The notes under the pieces: generated by a model
Seen by the model: the letters and a program-made list of their open reading frames with translations, nothing else
What the model was told of the DNA's origin: nothing
The model's database searches: none
Assembly: GCA_963682055.1 (NCBI GenBank)
Contig: OY821745.1
Coordinates: forward strand, 17,729,342-17,793,341
Direction: 5' to 3'
Length of the DNA: 64,000 nucleotides
DNA from: Primula veris
Taxonomy: Eukaryota > Streptophyta > Magnoliopsida > Ericales > Primulaceae
Position numbers and translations under genes: made by a program
Shown here: piece by piece, positions 27,201 to 40,300 of the stretch
Numbering within the stretch: position 1 is the first letter of the stretch
Layout: every line of letters begins with the position of its first letter

Positions 27201-29406
27201 GGGATATTCCTCATTTTTTTTTCTTAGATTTATGGCCTATAGTACACAGATTTTACCGACTTTTTTGTTTTTCGACATTTTATTTATATTTGTATGGTTT
27301 AGGGTTTAGAGTTTAAGGTTTAGGGTTTAGGTTTTAGGGTTTAGGGTTTACGTTTAGGGTTTAGGTAATGTTCTTGCATAACTAGGGAATATTCCTCATT
27401 TTTTTTCTTGGATTTATGCCTATAGTACATGGTTTTTATAGACTTTTTTGTTTTTCAACATTTTATTTATTTTGTTTGGTTTAGGGTTTACGGTTTAGGG
27501 TTTACAGTTTAGTGTTTCAGATTTAGGGTTTAGGTAATGTTTTTGCATATGTAGGAAATATTCCTCATTTTTTTTCTTGGATTTATGGCCTATAGTATAC
27601 GGTTTTACCGACTTTTTTGTTTTTTGACATTTTATTTATATTTGTATTGTTTAGGGTTTAGTGTTTAGGGTTTAGGTTTTAGGATTTAGGATTCAGGGTT
27701 TCAGGTTTAGGGTTTAGGTAATGTTCTTGCATATGTAGGGAATATTCCTCATTTTTTTTTCTTGGATTTATGGCCTATAGTACACGGTTTTTACCGACTT
27801 TTTGTTGTTCGACATTTTATTTATCTTTGTATGTTTTAAGGTTTAGGGTTTAGGTTTTAGGGTTTATGTTTTACGGTTAGGCTTTCAGGTTTAGGGTTTA
27901 CGTAATGTTCTTGCATATGTAGGGATTATTTCTCATTTTTTTTCTTAGATTTATGGCCTATATAGTACACGGTTCATACTGACTTTTTTGTTGTTCGACA
28001 TTTTATTTATATTTGTATGGTTTAGGGTTTAGAGTTTAGGTTTTACGGTTTAGGGTTTAGGTAATGTTCTTGTATATGTAGAGAATAGTCCTCATTTTTT
28101 TTCTTGGATTTATGGCCTATATTACACGGTTTTTACCGACTTTTTTGTTGTTCGACATTTTATTTATATTTGTAAGTTTTAATGTTTAGGGTTTACGTTT
28201 TAGGGTTTAGAGTTTCAGGTTTAGGGTTTAGGTAATGTTCTTGCATATGTAGGGAATATTCCTCATTTTTTTTCTTGGATTTATGGCCTATAGTACACGG
28301 TTTTTACCGAGTTTTTTGTTTTTCGACATTTTATTTATATTTGTATGGTTTAGGGTTTACGGTTTAGGTTTTCGGGTTTAGGTAATGTTCTTGCATAACT
28401 AGGGAATATTCCTCATTTTTTTTCTTGGATATATCGCCTATAGTATACGGTTTTTACCAACTTTTTTGTTTTTTGACATTTTATTTTTATTTGTATGGTT
28501 TAGGGTTTAGGGTTTAGGGTTTAGGGTTTAGGTTTTAGGTTTTAGGGTTTAGGGTTTAGAATATGTTCTTGTATATGTAGAGTATAGTCCTAATTTTTTT
28601 TCTTGGATTTATGGCCTATATTACACGGTTTTTACCGACTTTTTTGTTTTTCGACATTTTATTTATTTTGTATGGTTTAGGGTTTACGGTTTAGGTTTTA
28701 GGGTTTAGGGTTTAGGGTTTCAGGTTTAGGGTTAAGGTAATGTTTTTGCATATGTAGGGAATATTCCTCATTTTTTTTCTTGGATTTATGGCCTATAGTA
28801 TACGGTTTTACCGACTTTTTTGTTTTTTAACATTATATTTATATTTGTATTGTTTAGGGTTTAGGGTTTATAGTTTAGGGTTTAGGGTTTAGGGTTTAGG
28901 GTTTAGGGTTTCAGGTTTAGGGTTTAGGTAATGTTCTTGCATATGTAGGGAATATTCCACATTTTTTTTGTTGGATTTATGGCCTATAGTACACAGATTT
29001 TACCGACTTTTTTGTTTTTCGATATTTTATTTATATTTGTATGGTTTAGGGTTTAGGGTTTAGGGTTTAGGTTTTAGGGTTAGGGTTTCATGTTTAGGGT
29101 TTAGGAAATTTTCCTGCATATGTAGGGAATATTACTCATTTTTTTTCTTGGATTTATGGCCTATAGTACACGGTTTTTACCGACTTTTTTGTTGTTCGAC
29201 ATTTTATTTATATTTCTATGTTTTAAGGTTTAGGGTTTAGGTTTTAGGGTTTATGTTTTACGGTTTAGGCTTTCAGGTTTAAGGTTTACGTAATGTTCTT
29301 GCATATGTATGGATTATTCCTCATTTTTTTTCTTAGATTTATGGCCTATAGTTCACGGTTCTTACCGACTTTTTTGTTTTTCGACATTTTACTTATATTT
29401 GTATGG

Positions 29407-29482
29407 TTTAGGGTTTAGGGTTTAGGGTTTAGGGTTTAGGGTTTAGGGTTTAGGGTTTAGGGTTTAGGGTTTAGGGTTTAGG
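29407..29482 (+). repeat. Telomeric tract, 76 bp
   Basis: A perfect TTTAGGG run in a monomer of the TTTTATGTTTCACGG type. It has the same length as its duplicate at 37230-37305. Confidence 0.95.
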
Positions 29483-30807
29483 TTTTATGTTTCACGGTTT
29501 AGGGTTTAGGTAATGTTCTTGTATATGTAGAGAATAGTCCTCATTTTTTTTTCTTAAATTTATGGCCTATTTTACACGGTTCTTACCGTCTTTTTTGTTT
29601 TTCGACATTTTACTTATATTTGTATGGTTTAGGGTTTAGGGTTTAGGGTTTAGGTTTTAGGTTTTACGGTTTAGGGTTTAGTTAATGTTCTTGTATATGT
29701 AGAGAATAGTCCTCATTTTTTTTTCTTAAATTTATGGCCTATTTTACACGGTTTTTACCGACTTTTTTGGTTTTCGACATTTTATTTATTTTGTATGGTT
29801 TAGGGTTCACGGTTTAGGTTTTAGGGTTTAGGTAATGTTCTTGCATAACTAGGGAATATTCCTCATTTTTTTTCTTGGATTTATGGCCTATATTATACGG
29901 TTTTAACCGACTTTTTTGTTTTTCGACATTTTATTTATATTTGGATGGTTTAGGGTTTAGGGTTTAGGTTTTTGGGTTTATGGTTTCAGGTTTAGGGTTT
30001 AGGTAATGTTCTTGCATATGTAGGGAATATTCCTCATTTTTTTTCTTGAATTTATGGCCTATAGTACAAAGTTCTTACCGACTTTTTTGTTTTTCGACAT
30101 TTTACTTATATTTGTATGGTTTAGGGTTTACGGTTTAGGGTTTAGGGTTTAGGTTTTAGGTTTTACGGTTTAGGGTTTAGGTAATGTTCTTGTATATGTA
30201 GAGAATAGTCCTCATTTTTTTTTCTTAGATTTATGGCCTATATTACACGGTTTTTACCGACTTTTTTGTTGTTCGACATTTTATTTATATTTGTAAGTTT
30301 TAAGGTTTAGTGTTTAGGTTTTATGGTTTAGGGTTTCAGGTATAGGGTTTAGGTAATGTTCTTGCATATGTAGGGAATATTCCTCATTTTTTTTCTTGGA
30401 TTTATGGCCTATAGTACACGGTTTTTACCGACTTTTTTGTTTTTCGACATTTTACTTATATTTATATGGTTTAGGGTTTACGGTTTAGGTTTTAGGGTTT
30501 AGGGTTTCAGGTTTAGGGTTTAGGTAATGTTCTTGCATAACTAGGGAATATTCCTCATTTTTTTTCTTGGATTTATGCCTATAGTACACGGTTTTTACAG
30601 ACTTTTTTGTTTTTGGACATTTTATTTATTTTGTATGGTTTAGGGTTTACAGTTTAGGTTTAGGATTTAGGGTTTAGGGTTTAGGGTTTAGGTAATATTT
30701 TTTCATATGTAGGGAATATTCCTCATTTTTGTTCTTGGATTTATGGCCTATAGTATACGGTTTTACCGACTTTTTTGTTTTTTGACATTTTATTTGTATT
30801 TGTATGG

Positions 30808-30953
30808 TTTAGGGTTTAGGGTTTAGGGTTTAGGGTTTAGGGTTTAGGGTTTAGGGTTTAGGGTTTAGGGTTTAGGGTTTAGGGTTTAGGGTTTAGGGTT
30901 TAGGGTTTATGGTTTAGGGTTTAGGGTTTATGGTTTAGGGTTTAGGGTTTAGG
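30808..30953 (+). repeat. Expanded telomeric tract, 146 bp
   Basis: Duplicate of 22999-23137 with one extra heptamer and the same two TTTATGG units. Confidence 0.95.
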
Positions 30954-33900
30954 TTTTAGGGTTTAGGGTTTCACGTTTAGGGATTAGGTAATGTTCTTGC
31001 ATATGTAGGGAATATTCCACATTTTTTTTGTTGGATTTATGGCCTATAGTACACAGATTTTGCCGACTTTTTTTGTTTTTCGATTTTTTATTTATATTTG
31101 TATGGTTTAGGGTTTAGGGTTTAGGTTTTAGGGTTTAGGGTTTCAGGTTTAGGGTTTAGGAAATTTTCCTGCATATGTAGGGAATATTCCTCATTTTTTT
31201 TCTTGGATTTATGGCCGTACACGGTTTTTACCGATTTTTTTGTTGTTCGACATTTTATTTATATTTGTATGTTTTAAGGTTTAGGGTTTAGGTTTTAGGG
31301 TTTATGTTTTACGTTTTAGGCTTTCAGGTTTAGGGTTTACGTAATGTTCTTGCATATGTAGGGATTATCCCTCATTTTTTTTCTTAGATTTATGGCCTAT
31401 AGTACACGGTTCTTACCGACTTTTTTATTTTTCGACATTTTACTTATATTTGTATGGTTTAGGGTTTAGGGTTTAGGTTTTAGGGTTTAGGCAATGTTCT
31501 TGAATATGTAGAGAATGGTCCTCATTTTTTTTCTTAGATTTATGGCCTATATTACACGGTTTTTACCGACTTTTTTGTTGTTCGACATTTTATTTATATT
31601 TGAAAGTTTTAAGGTTTAGTGTTTAGGTTTTATGGTTTAGGGTTTCAGGTATAGGGTTTAGGTAATGTTCTTGCATATGTAGGGAATATTCCTCATTTTT
31701 TTTCTTGGATTTATGGCCTATAGTACACGGTTTGTACCGACTTTAATGTTTTTCGACATTTTATTTATATTTGTATGGTTTATGGTTTACGATTTAGGTT
31801 TTAGGGTTTAGGGTTTCAGGTTTAGGGTTTAGGTAATGTTTTTGCATATGTAGGGAATATTCCTCATTTTTTTCTTGGATTTATGGCCTATAGTATACGG
31901 TTTTACCGACTTTTTTGTTTTTTGACATTTTATTTATATTGGTATTGTTTAGGGTTTAGGGTTTAGGGTTTAGGTTTTAGGTTTTAGGATTTAGGGTTTC
32001 AGGTTTAGGGTTTAGGTAATGTTCTTGCATATGTAAGGAATATTCCTCATTTTTTTTCTTGGATTTATGGCCTATAGTACACAGATTTTACCGACTATTT
32101 TGTTTTTCGATATTTTATTTATATTTGTATGGTTTATGGTTTAGGGTTTAGGTTTTCGGGTTTAGGGTTTCAGGTTTAGGGTTTAGGAAATTTTCCTGCA
32201 TATGTAGGGAATATTCCTCATTTTTTTTCTTGGATTTATGGCCTATAGTACACGGTTTTTACCGACTTTTTTGTTGTTCGACATTTTATTTATATTTGAA
32301 TGTTTTAAGGATTAGGGTTTAGGTTTTAGGGTTTAGGTTTTAGGGTTTATGTTTTACGGTTTAGGCTTTCAGGTTTAGGGTTTACATAATGTTCTTGCAT
32401 ATGTAGAGATTATTCCTCATTTTTTTTTCTTAAATTTATGGCCTATAGTACACGGTTCTTACCGTCTTTTTTGTTTTTCGACATTTTACTTATATTTGTA
32501 TGGTTTAGGGTTTAGGGTTTAGGGTTTAGGTTTTAGGTTTTACGGTTTAGGGTTTAGTTAATGTTCTTGTATATGTAGAGAATAGTCCTCATTTTTTTTT
32601 CTTAGATTTATGGCCTATTTTACACGGTTTTTACCGACTTTTTTGTTGTTCGACATTTTATTTATATTTGTAAGTTTTAAGGTTTAGTGTTTACGTTTTA
32701 GGGTTTAGGGTTTGAGGTATAGGGTTTAGGTAATGTTCTTGCATATGTAGGGAATATTCCTCATTTTTTTTCTTGGATTTACGGCCTATAGTACACGGTT
32801 TTTACCGACTTTTTTGTTTTTCGACATTTTATTTATATTTGTATTGTTTAGGGTTTACGGTTTAGGTTTTAGGTTTTAGGATTTAGGGTTTCAGGTTTAG
32901 GGTTTAGGTAATGTTCTTGTATATGTTGGGAATAGTCCTCATTTTTTTTCTTGGATTTATGTCCTATAGTACACGGTTTTTACTGACATTTTTGTTTTTC
33001 GACATTTTATTTATTTTTCGACATTTTATTTATATTTGTATGGTTTAGGGTTTACTGTTTAGGTTTTAGGGTTTAAAGTTTAGGTAATGTTATTGCATAA
33101 CTAGGGAATATTCCTCATTTTTTTCCTTGGATTTATGCCTATAGTGCACGGTTTTTACAGACTTTTTTGTTTTTCGACATTTTATTTATTTTGTATCGTT
33201 TAGGGTTTACGTTTTAGGTTTTAGGGTTTAGGGTTACAGGTTTAGGGTCAAGGTAATGTTTTTGCATATGTAGGGAATATTTCTCATTTTTTTTCTTGGA
33301 TTTATGGCCTATAGTATACGGTTTTACCGGCTTTTTTGTTTTTTGACATTTTATTTATATCCGTATTGTTTAGGGTTTAGGGTTTAGGTTTTAGGTTTTA
33401 CGTTTTAGGATTTAGGGTTTCAGGTTTAGGGTTTAGGTAATGTTCTTGCATATATAGGGAATATTGCTCATTTTTTTTCTTGGATTAATGGCCTACAGTA
33501 CACAGATTTAACCGACTTTTTTGTTTTTCGACATTTTATTTATATTTGTATGGTTTAGGGTTTAGGGTTTAGGGTTTAGGGTTTAGGGTTTAGGGTTTCA
33601 GGTTTAAGGTTTAGGTAATGTTCTTGCATATGTAGGGAATATTCCACATTTTTTTTGTAGGATTTATGGCCTATAGTACACAGATTTTACCGACTTTTTT
33701 GTTTTTCGACATTTTATTTATATTTGTATGGTTTAGGTTTTAGGGTTTAGGGTTTCAGGTTTAGGGTTTAGGTAATGTTCTTGCATATGTAGGGGATATT
33801 CCTCATTTTTTTTTCTTGGATTTATGGCCTATAGTACACAGATTTTACCGGCTTTTTTGTTTTTCGACATTTTATTTATATTTGTATGGTTTAGGTTTTA

Positions 33901-36900
33901 GGGTTTAGGGTTTCAGGTTTAGGGTTAAGGTAATGTTTTTGCATATGTAGGGAATATTCCTCCTTTTTTTTCTTAGATTTATGGCCTATAGTACACGGTT
34001 CTTACCGACTTTTTTGTTTTTTGACATTTTACTTATATTTGTATGGTTTAGGGTTTAGGGTTTAGGGTTTAGGGTTTAGGGTTTAGGATTTAGGTTTTAG
34101 GTTTCATGGTTTAGGGTTTAGGTAATGTTCTTGTATATGTAGAGAATAGTCCTCATTTTTTTTTTCTTAAATTTATGGCCTATTTTACACGGTTTTTACC
34201 GACTTTTTTGTTGTTCGACATTTTATTTATATTTGTAAGTTTTAAGGTTTAGTGTTTAGGTTTTAGGGTTTAGGGTTTCAGGTATAGGGTTTAGGTAATG
34301 TTCTTGCATATGTTGGGAATATTCCTCATTTTTTTTCTTGGAATTATGGCCTATAGTACACAGATTTAACGGACTTTTTTGTTTTTCGACATTTTATTTA
34401 TATTTGTATGGTTTAGGGTTTACGGTTTAGGTTTTAGGGTTTAGGGTTTAGGTAATGTTCTTGCATAACTAGGGAATATTCCTCATTTTTTTTCTTGGAT
34501 TTATGCCTATAGTACATGGTTTTACAGACTTTTTTGTTTTTCGACATTTTATTTATTTTGTATGGTTTAGGGTTTACGGTTTAGGTTTTAGGGTTTAGGG
34601 TTTCAGGTTTAGGGTTAAGGTAATGTTTTTTTATATGTAGGGAATATTCCTCATTTTTTTTCTTGGATTTATGGCCTATAGTATACGGTTTTACCGACTT
34701 TTTTGTTTTTTGACATTTTATTTATATTTGTATTGTTTAGGGTTTAGGGTTTAGGGTTTAGGGTTTAGGGTTTAGGGTTTAGGTTTTAGGATTTAGGGTT
34801 TAAGGTTTAGGTTTAAGGTAATGTTCTTGCATATGTAGAGAATATTCCTCATTTTTTTTCTTGGATTTGTGGCCTATAGTACACAAATTTAACCGACTTT
34901 TTTGTTTTTCGACATTTTATTTATATTTGTATGGTTTAGAGTTTAGGGTTTAGGGTTTAGGTTTTAGGTTTTAGGTTTTAGGGTTTCAGGTTTAGGGTTT
35001 AGGTAATGTTCTTGCATATGTAGGGGATATTCCTCATTTTTTTTTCTTAGATTTATGGCCTATAGTACACAGATTTTACCGACTTTTTTGTTTTTCGACA
35101 TTTTATTTATATTTGTATGGTTTAGGGTTTAGAGTTTAAGGTTTAGGGTTTAGGTTTTAGGGTTTAGGGTTTACGTTTAGGGTTTAGGTAATGTTCTTGC
35201 ATAACTAGGGAATATTCCTCATTTTTTTTCTTGGATTTATGCCTATAGTACATGGTTTTTATAGACTTTTTTGTTTTTCAACATTTTATTTATTTTGTTT
35301 GGTTTAGGGTTTACGGTTTAGGGTTTACAGTTTAGTGTTTCAGATTTAGGGTTTAGGTAATGTTTTTGCATATGTAGGAAATATTCCTCATTTTTTTTCT
35401 TGGATTTATGGCCTATAGTATACGGTTTTACCGACTTTTTTGTTTTTTGACATTTTATTTATATTTGTATTGTTTAGGGTTTAGTGTTTAGGGTTTAGGT
35501 TTTAGGATTTAGGATTCAGGGTTTCAGGTTTAGGGTTTAGGTAATGTTCTTGCATATGTAGGGAATATTCCTCATTTTTTTTTCTTGGATTTATGGCCTA
35601 TAGTACACGGTTTTTACCGACTTTTTGTTGTTCGACATTTTATTTATCTTTGTATGTTTTAAGGTTTAGGGTTTAGGTTTTAGGGTTTATGTTTTACGGT
35701 TAGGCTTTCAGGTTTAGGGTTTACGTAATGTTCTTGCATATGTAGGGATTATTTCTCATTTTTTTTCTTAGATTTATGGCCTATATAGTACACGGTTCAT
35801 ACTGACTTTTTTGTTGTTCGACATTTTATTTATATTTGTATGGTTTAGGGTTTAGAGTTTAGGTTTTACGGTTTAGGGTTTAGGTAATGTTCTTGTATAT
35901 GTAGAGAATAGTCCTCATTTTTTTTCTTGGATTTATGGCCTATATTACACGGTTTTTACCGACTTTTTTGTTGTTCGACATTTTATTTATATTTGTAAGT
36001 TTTAATGTTTAGGGTTTACGTTTTAGGGTTTAGAGTTTCAGGTTTAGGGTTTAGGTAATGTTCTTGCATATGTAGGGAATATTCCTCATTTTTTTTCTTG
36101 GATTTATGGCCTATAGTACACGGTTTTTACCGAGTTTTTTGTTTTTCGACATTTTATTTATATTTGTATGGTTTAGGGTTTACGGTTTAGGTTTTCGGGT
36201 TTAGGTAATGTTCTTGCATAACTAGGGAATATTCCTCATTTTTTTTCTTGGATATATCGCCTATAGTATACGGTTTTTACCAACTTTTTTGTTTTTTGAC
36301 ATTTTATTTTTATTTGTATGGTTTAGGGTTTAGGGTTTAGGGTTTAGGGTTTAGGTTTTAGGTTTTAGGGTTTAGGGTTTAGAATATGTTCTTGTATATG
36401 TAGAGTATAGTCCTAATTTTTTTTCTTGGATTTATGGCCTATATTACACGGTTTTTACCGACTTTTTTGTTTTTCGACATTTTATTTATTTTGTATGGTT
36501 TAGGGTTTACGGTTTAGGTTTTAGGGTTTAGGGTTTAGGGTTTCAGGTTTAGGGTTAAGGTAATGTTTTTGCATATGTAGGGAATATTCCTCATTTTTTT
36601 TCTTGGATTTATGGCCTATAGTATACGGTTTTACCGACTTTTTTGTTTTTTAACATTATATTTATATTTGTATTGTTTAGGGTTTAGGGTTTATAGTTTA
36701 GGGTTTAGGGTTTAGGGTTTAGGGTTTAGGGTTTCAGGTTTAGGGTTTAGGTAATGTTCTTGCATATGTAGGGAATATTCCACATTTTTTTTGTTGGATT
36801 TATGGCCTATAGTACACAGATTTTACCGACTTTTTTGTTTTTCGATATTTTATTTATATTTGTATGGTTTAGGGTTTAGGGTTTAGGGTTTAGGTTTTAG

Positions 36901-37229
36901 GGTTAGGGTTTCATGTTTAGGGTTTAGGAAATTTTCCTGCATATGTAGGGAATATTACTCATTTTTTTTCTTGGATTTATGGCCTATAGTACACGGTTTT
37001 TACCGACTTTTTTGTTGTTCGACATTTTATTTATATTTCTATGTTTTAAGGTTTAGGGTTTAGGTTTTAGGGTTTATGTTTTACGGTTTAGGCTTTCAGG
37101 TTTAAGGTTTACGTAATGTTCTTGCATATGTATGGATTATTCCTCATTTTTTTTCTTAGATTTATGGCCTATAGTTCACGGTTCTTACCGACTTTTTTGT
37201 TTTTCGACATTTTACTTATATTTGTATGG

Positions 37230-37305
37230 TTTAGGGTTTAGGGTTTAGGGTTTAGGGTTTAGGGTTTAGGGTTTAGGGTTTAGGGTTTAGGGTTTAGGGT
37301 TTAGG
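37230..37305 (+). repeat. Telomeric tract, 76 bp
   Basis: Perfect TTTAGGG run, the duplicate of 29407-29482. Confidence 0.95.
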
Positions 37306-37395
37306 TTTTATGTTTCACGGTTTAGGGTTTAGGTAATGTTCTTGTATATGTAGAGAATAGTCCTCATTTTTTTTTCTTAAATTTATGGCCTATTT

Positions 37396-40300
37396 TACAC
37401 GGTTTTTACCGACTTTTTTGTTGTTCGACATTTTATTTATATTTGTAAGTTTTAAGGTTTAGTGTTTAGGTTTTAGGGTTTAGGGTTTCAGGTATAGGGT
37501 TTAGCTAATGTTCTTGCATATCTAGGGAATATTCCTCATTTTTTTTCTTGGAATTATGGCCTATAGTACACAGATTTAACGGACTTTTTTGTTTTTCGAC
37601 ATTTTATTTATATTTGTATGGTTTAGGGTTTACGGTTTAGGTTTTAGGGTTTAGGGTTTTGGTAATGTTCTTGCATAACTAGGGAATATTCCTCATTTTT
37701 TTTCTTGGATTTATGCCTATAGTACATGGTTTTTATAGACTTTTTTGTTTTTCGACATTTTATTTATTTTGTATGGTTTAGGATTTACGGTTTAGGTTTT
37801 ACGGTTTAGTGTTTCAGGTTTAGGGTTTAGGTAATGTTTTTGCATATGTAGGAAATATTCCTCTTTTTTTTTCTTGGATTTATGGCCTATAGTATACGGT
37901 TTTACCGAATTTTTTGTTTTTTGACATTTTATTTATATTTGTATTGTTTAGGGTTTAGTGTTTAGGGTTTAGGGTTTAGGGTTTAGGTTTTAGGGTTTAG
38001 GGTTTCAGGTTTAGGGTTTAGGAAATGTTCCTGCATATGTAGGGAATATTCCTCATTTTTTTTCTTGGATTTATGGCCTATAGTACACAGATTTAACCGA
38101 CTTTTTTGTTTTTCGACATTTTTTTTATATTTGTATGGTTTAGGGTTTAGGGTTTAGGGTTTAGGTTTTAGGGTTTAGGGTTTCAGGTTTAGGGTTTACG
38201 TAATGTTCTTGCATATGTAGGGATTATTCCTCTTTTTTTTTCTTAGATTTATGGCCTATAGTACACGGTTCTTACTGACTTTTTTGTTTTTCGACATTTT
38301 ACTTATATTTGTATGGTTTAGGGTTTAGAGTTTAGGGTTTACGTTTTAGGTTTTACGGTTTAGGGTTTAGGTAATGTTCTTGTATATGTAGAGAATAGTC
38401 CTCATTTTTTTTCTTCGATTTATGGCCTATATTACACGGTTTTTACCGACTTTTTTTGTTGTTCGACATTTTATTTATATTTGTAAGTTTTAAGGTTTAG
38501 GGTTTAGGTTTTAGGGTTTAGAGTTTCAGGTTTAGGGTTTAGGTAATGTTCTTGCATATGTAGGGAATATTCCTCATTTTTTTTCTTGGATTTATGGCTT
38601 ATAGTACACGGTTTTTACCGAGTTTTTTGTTTTTCGACATTTTATTTATATTTGTATGGTTTAGGGTTTACGGTTTTGGTTTTCGGGTTTAGGGTTTCAG
38701 GTTTAGGGTTTAGGTAATATTCTTCCATATGTAGGGAATATTCCTCATTTTTTTTCTTGGATATATGGCCTATAGTATACGGTTTTTACCAACTTTTTTG
38801 TTTTTTGACATTTTATTTTTATTTGTATGGTTTAGGGTTTAGGGTTTAGGGTTTAGGTTTTAGGTTTTAGGTTTTAGGGTTTAGGGTTTAGGGTTTAGAT
38901 AATGTTCTTGTATATGTAGAGTATAGTCCTAATTTTTTTTCTTGGATTTATGGCCTATATTACACGGTTTTTACCGACTTTTTTGTTTTTCGACATTTTA
39001 TTTATTTTGTATGGTTTAGTGTTTACGGTTTAGGTTTTAGGGTTTAGGGTTTAGGGTTTCAGGTTTAGGGTTAAGGTATTGTTTTTGCATATGTAGGGAA
39101 TATTCCTCATTTTTTTTCTTGGATTTATGGCCTATAGTATACGGTTTTACCGACTTTTTTGTTTTTTAACATTTTATTTATATTTGTATTGTTTAGGGTT
39201 TAGGGTTTAGGGTTTAGGGTTTAGGGTTTAGGGTTTAGGGTTTAGGGTTTAGGGTTTAGGATTTAAGGTTTAGGGTTAAGGTAATGTTCTTGCATATGTT
39301 GAGAATATTCCTCATTTTTTTTCTTGGATTTATGGCCTATAGTACACAGATTTAACCGACTTTTTTGTTTTTCGACATTTTATTTATATTTGTATGGTTT
39401 AGGGTTTAGGGTTTAGGGTTTAGGTTTTAGGTTTTAGGTTTTAGGGTTTCAGGTTTAGGGTTTAGGTAATGTTCTTGCATATGTAGGGGATATTCCTCAT
39501 TTTTTTTTCTTAGATTTATGGCCTATAGTACACAGATTTTACCGACTTTTTTGTTTTTCGACATTTTATTTATATTTGTATGGTTTAGGGTTTAGAGTTT
39601 AAGGTTTAGGGTTTAGGTTTTAGGGTTTAGGGTTTACGTTTAGGGTTTAGGTAATGTTCTTGTATAACTAGGGAATATTCCTCATTTTTTTTCTTGGATT
39701 TATGCCTATAGTACATGGTTTTTATAGACTTTTTTGTTTTTCAACATTTTATTTATTTTGTTTGGTTTAGGGTTTACGGTTTAGGGTTTACAGTTTAGTG
39801 TTTCAGATTTAGGGTTTAGGTAATGTTTTTGCATATGTAGGAAATATTCCTCATTTTTTTTCTTGGATTTATGGCCTATAGTATACGGTTTTACCGACTT
39901 TTTTGTTTTTTGACATTTTATTTATATTTGTATTGTTTAGGGTTTAGGGTTTAGGGTTTAGGTTTTAGGATTCAGGATTCAGGGTTTCAGGTTTAGGGTT
40001 TAGGTAATGTTCTTGCATATGTAGGGAATATTCCTCATTTTTTTTTCTTGGATTTATGGCCTATAGTACACGGTTTTTACCGACTTTTTGTTGTTCGACA
40101 TTTTATTTATATTTGTATGTTTTAAGGTTTAGGGTTTAGGTTTTAGGGTTTATGTTTTACGGTTAGGCTTTCAGGTTTAGGGTTTACGTAATGTTCTTGC
40201 ATATGTAGGGATTATTTCTCATTTTTTTTCTTAGATTTATGGCCTATATAGTACACGGTTCCTACTGACTTTTTTGTTGTTCGACATTTTATTTATATTT

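Larger units (their letters stand above)
21764..29572 (+). repeat. Large tandem duplication, left copy (7.8 kb)
   Basis: This block is repeated immediately to the right. Matching landmarks are 22240/30049, 23918/31734, 24276/32092, 25467/33283, 25675/33491 and 26277/34107. The offset moves from 7809 to 7816, 7830 and 7823, always by multiples of seven, as expected from heptamer gains and losses. By eye I found only four substitutions between copies (at the first, second, fourth and last pairs listed). Confidence 0.88.
29573..37395 (+). repeat. Large tandem duplication, right copy (7.8 kb)
   Basis: This is the second copy of the 21764-29572 block, beginning inside a chimeric monomer. Left of 29573 the core reads CCTATTT, as it does at the far end of this copy (37396). 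Right of 29581 it reads CTTACCGTC, as it does at the start of the left copy (21773). The shared TACACGGTT at 29573-29581 is the crossover interval. The copy is 7,823 bp long, against 7,809 bp for its partner. Confidence 0.88.
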
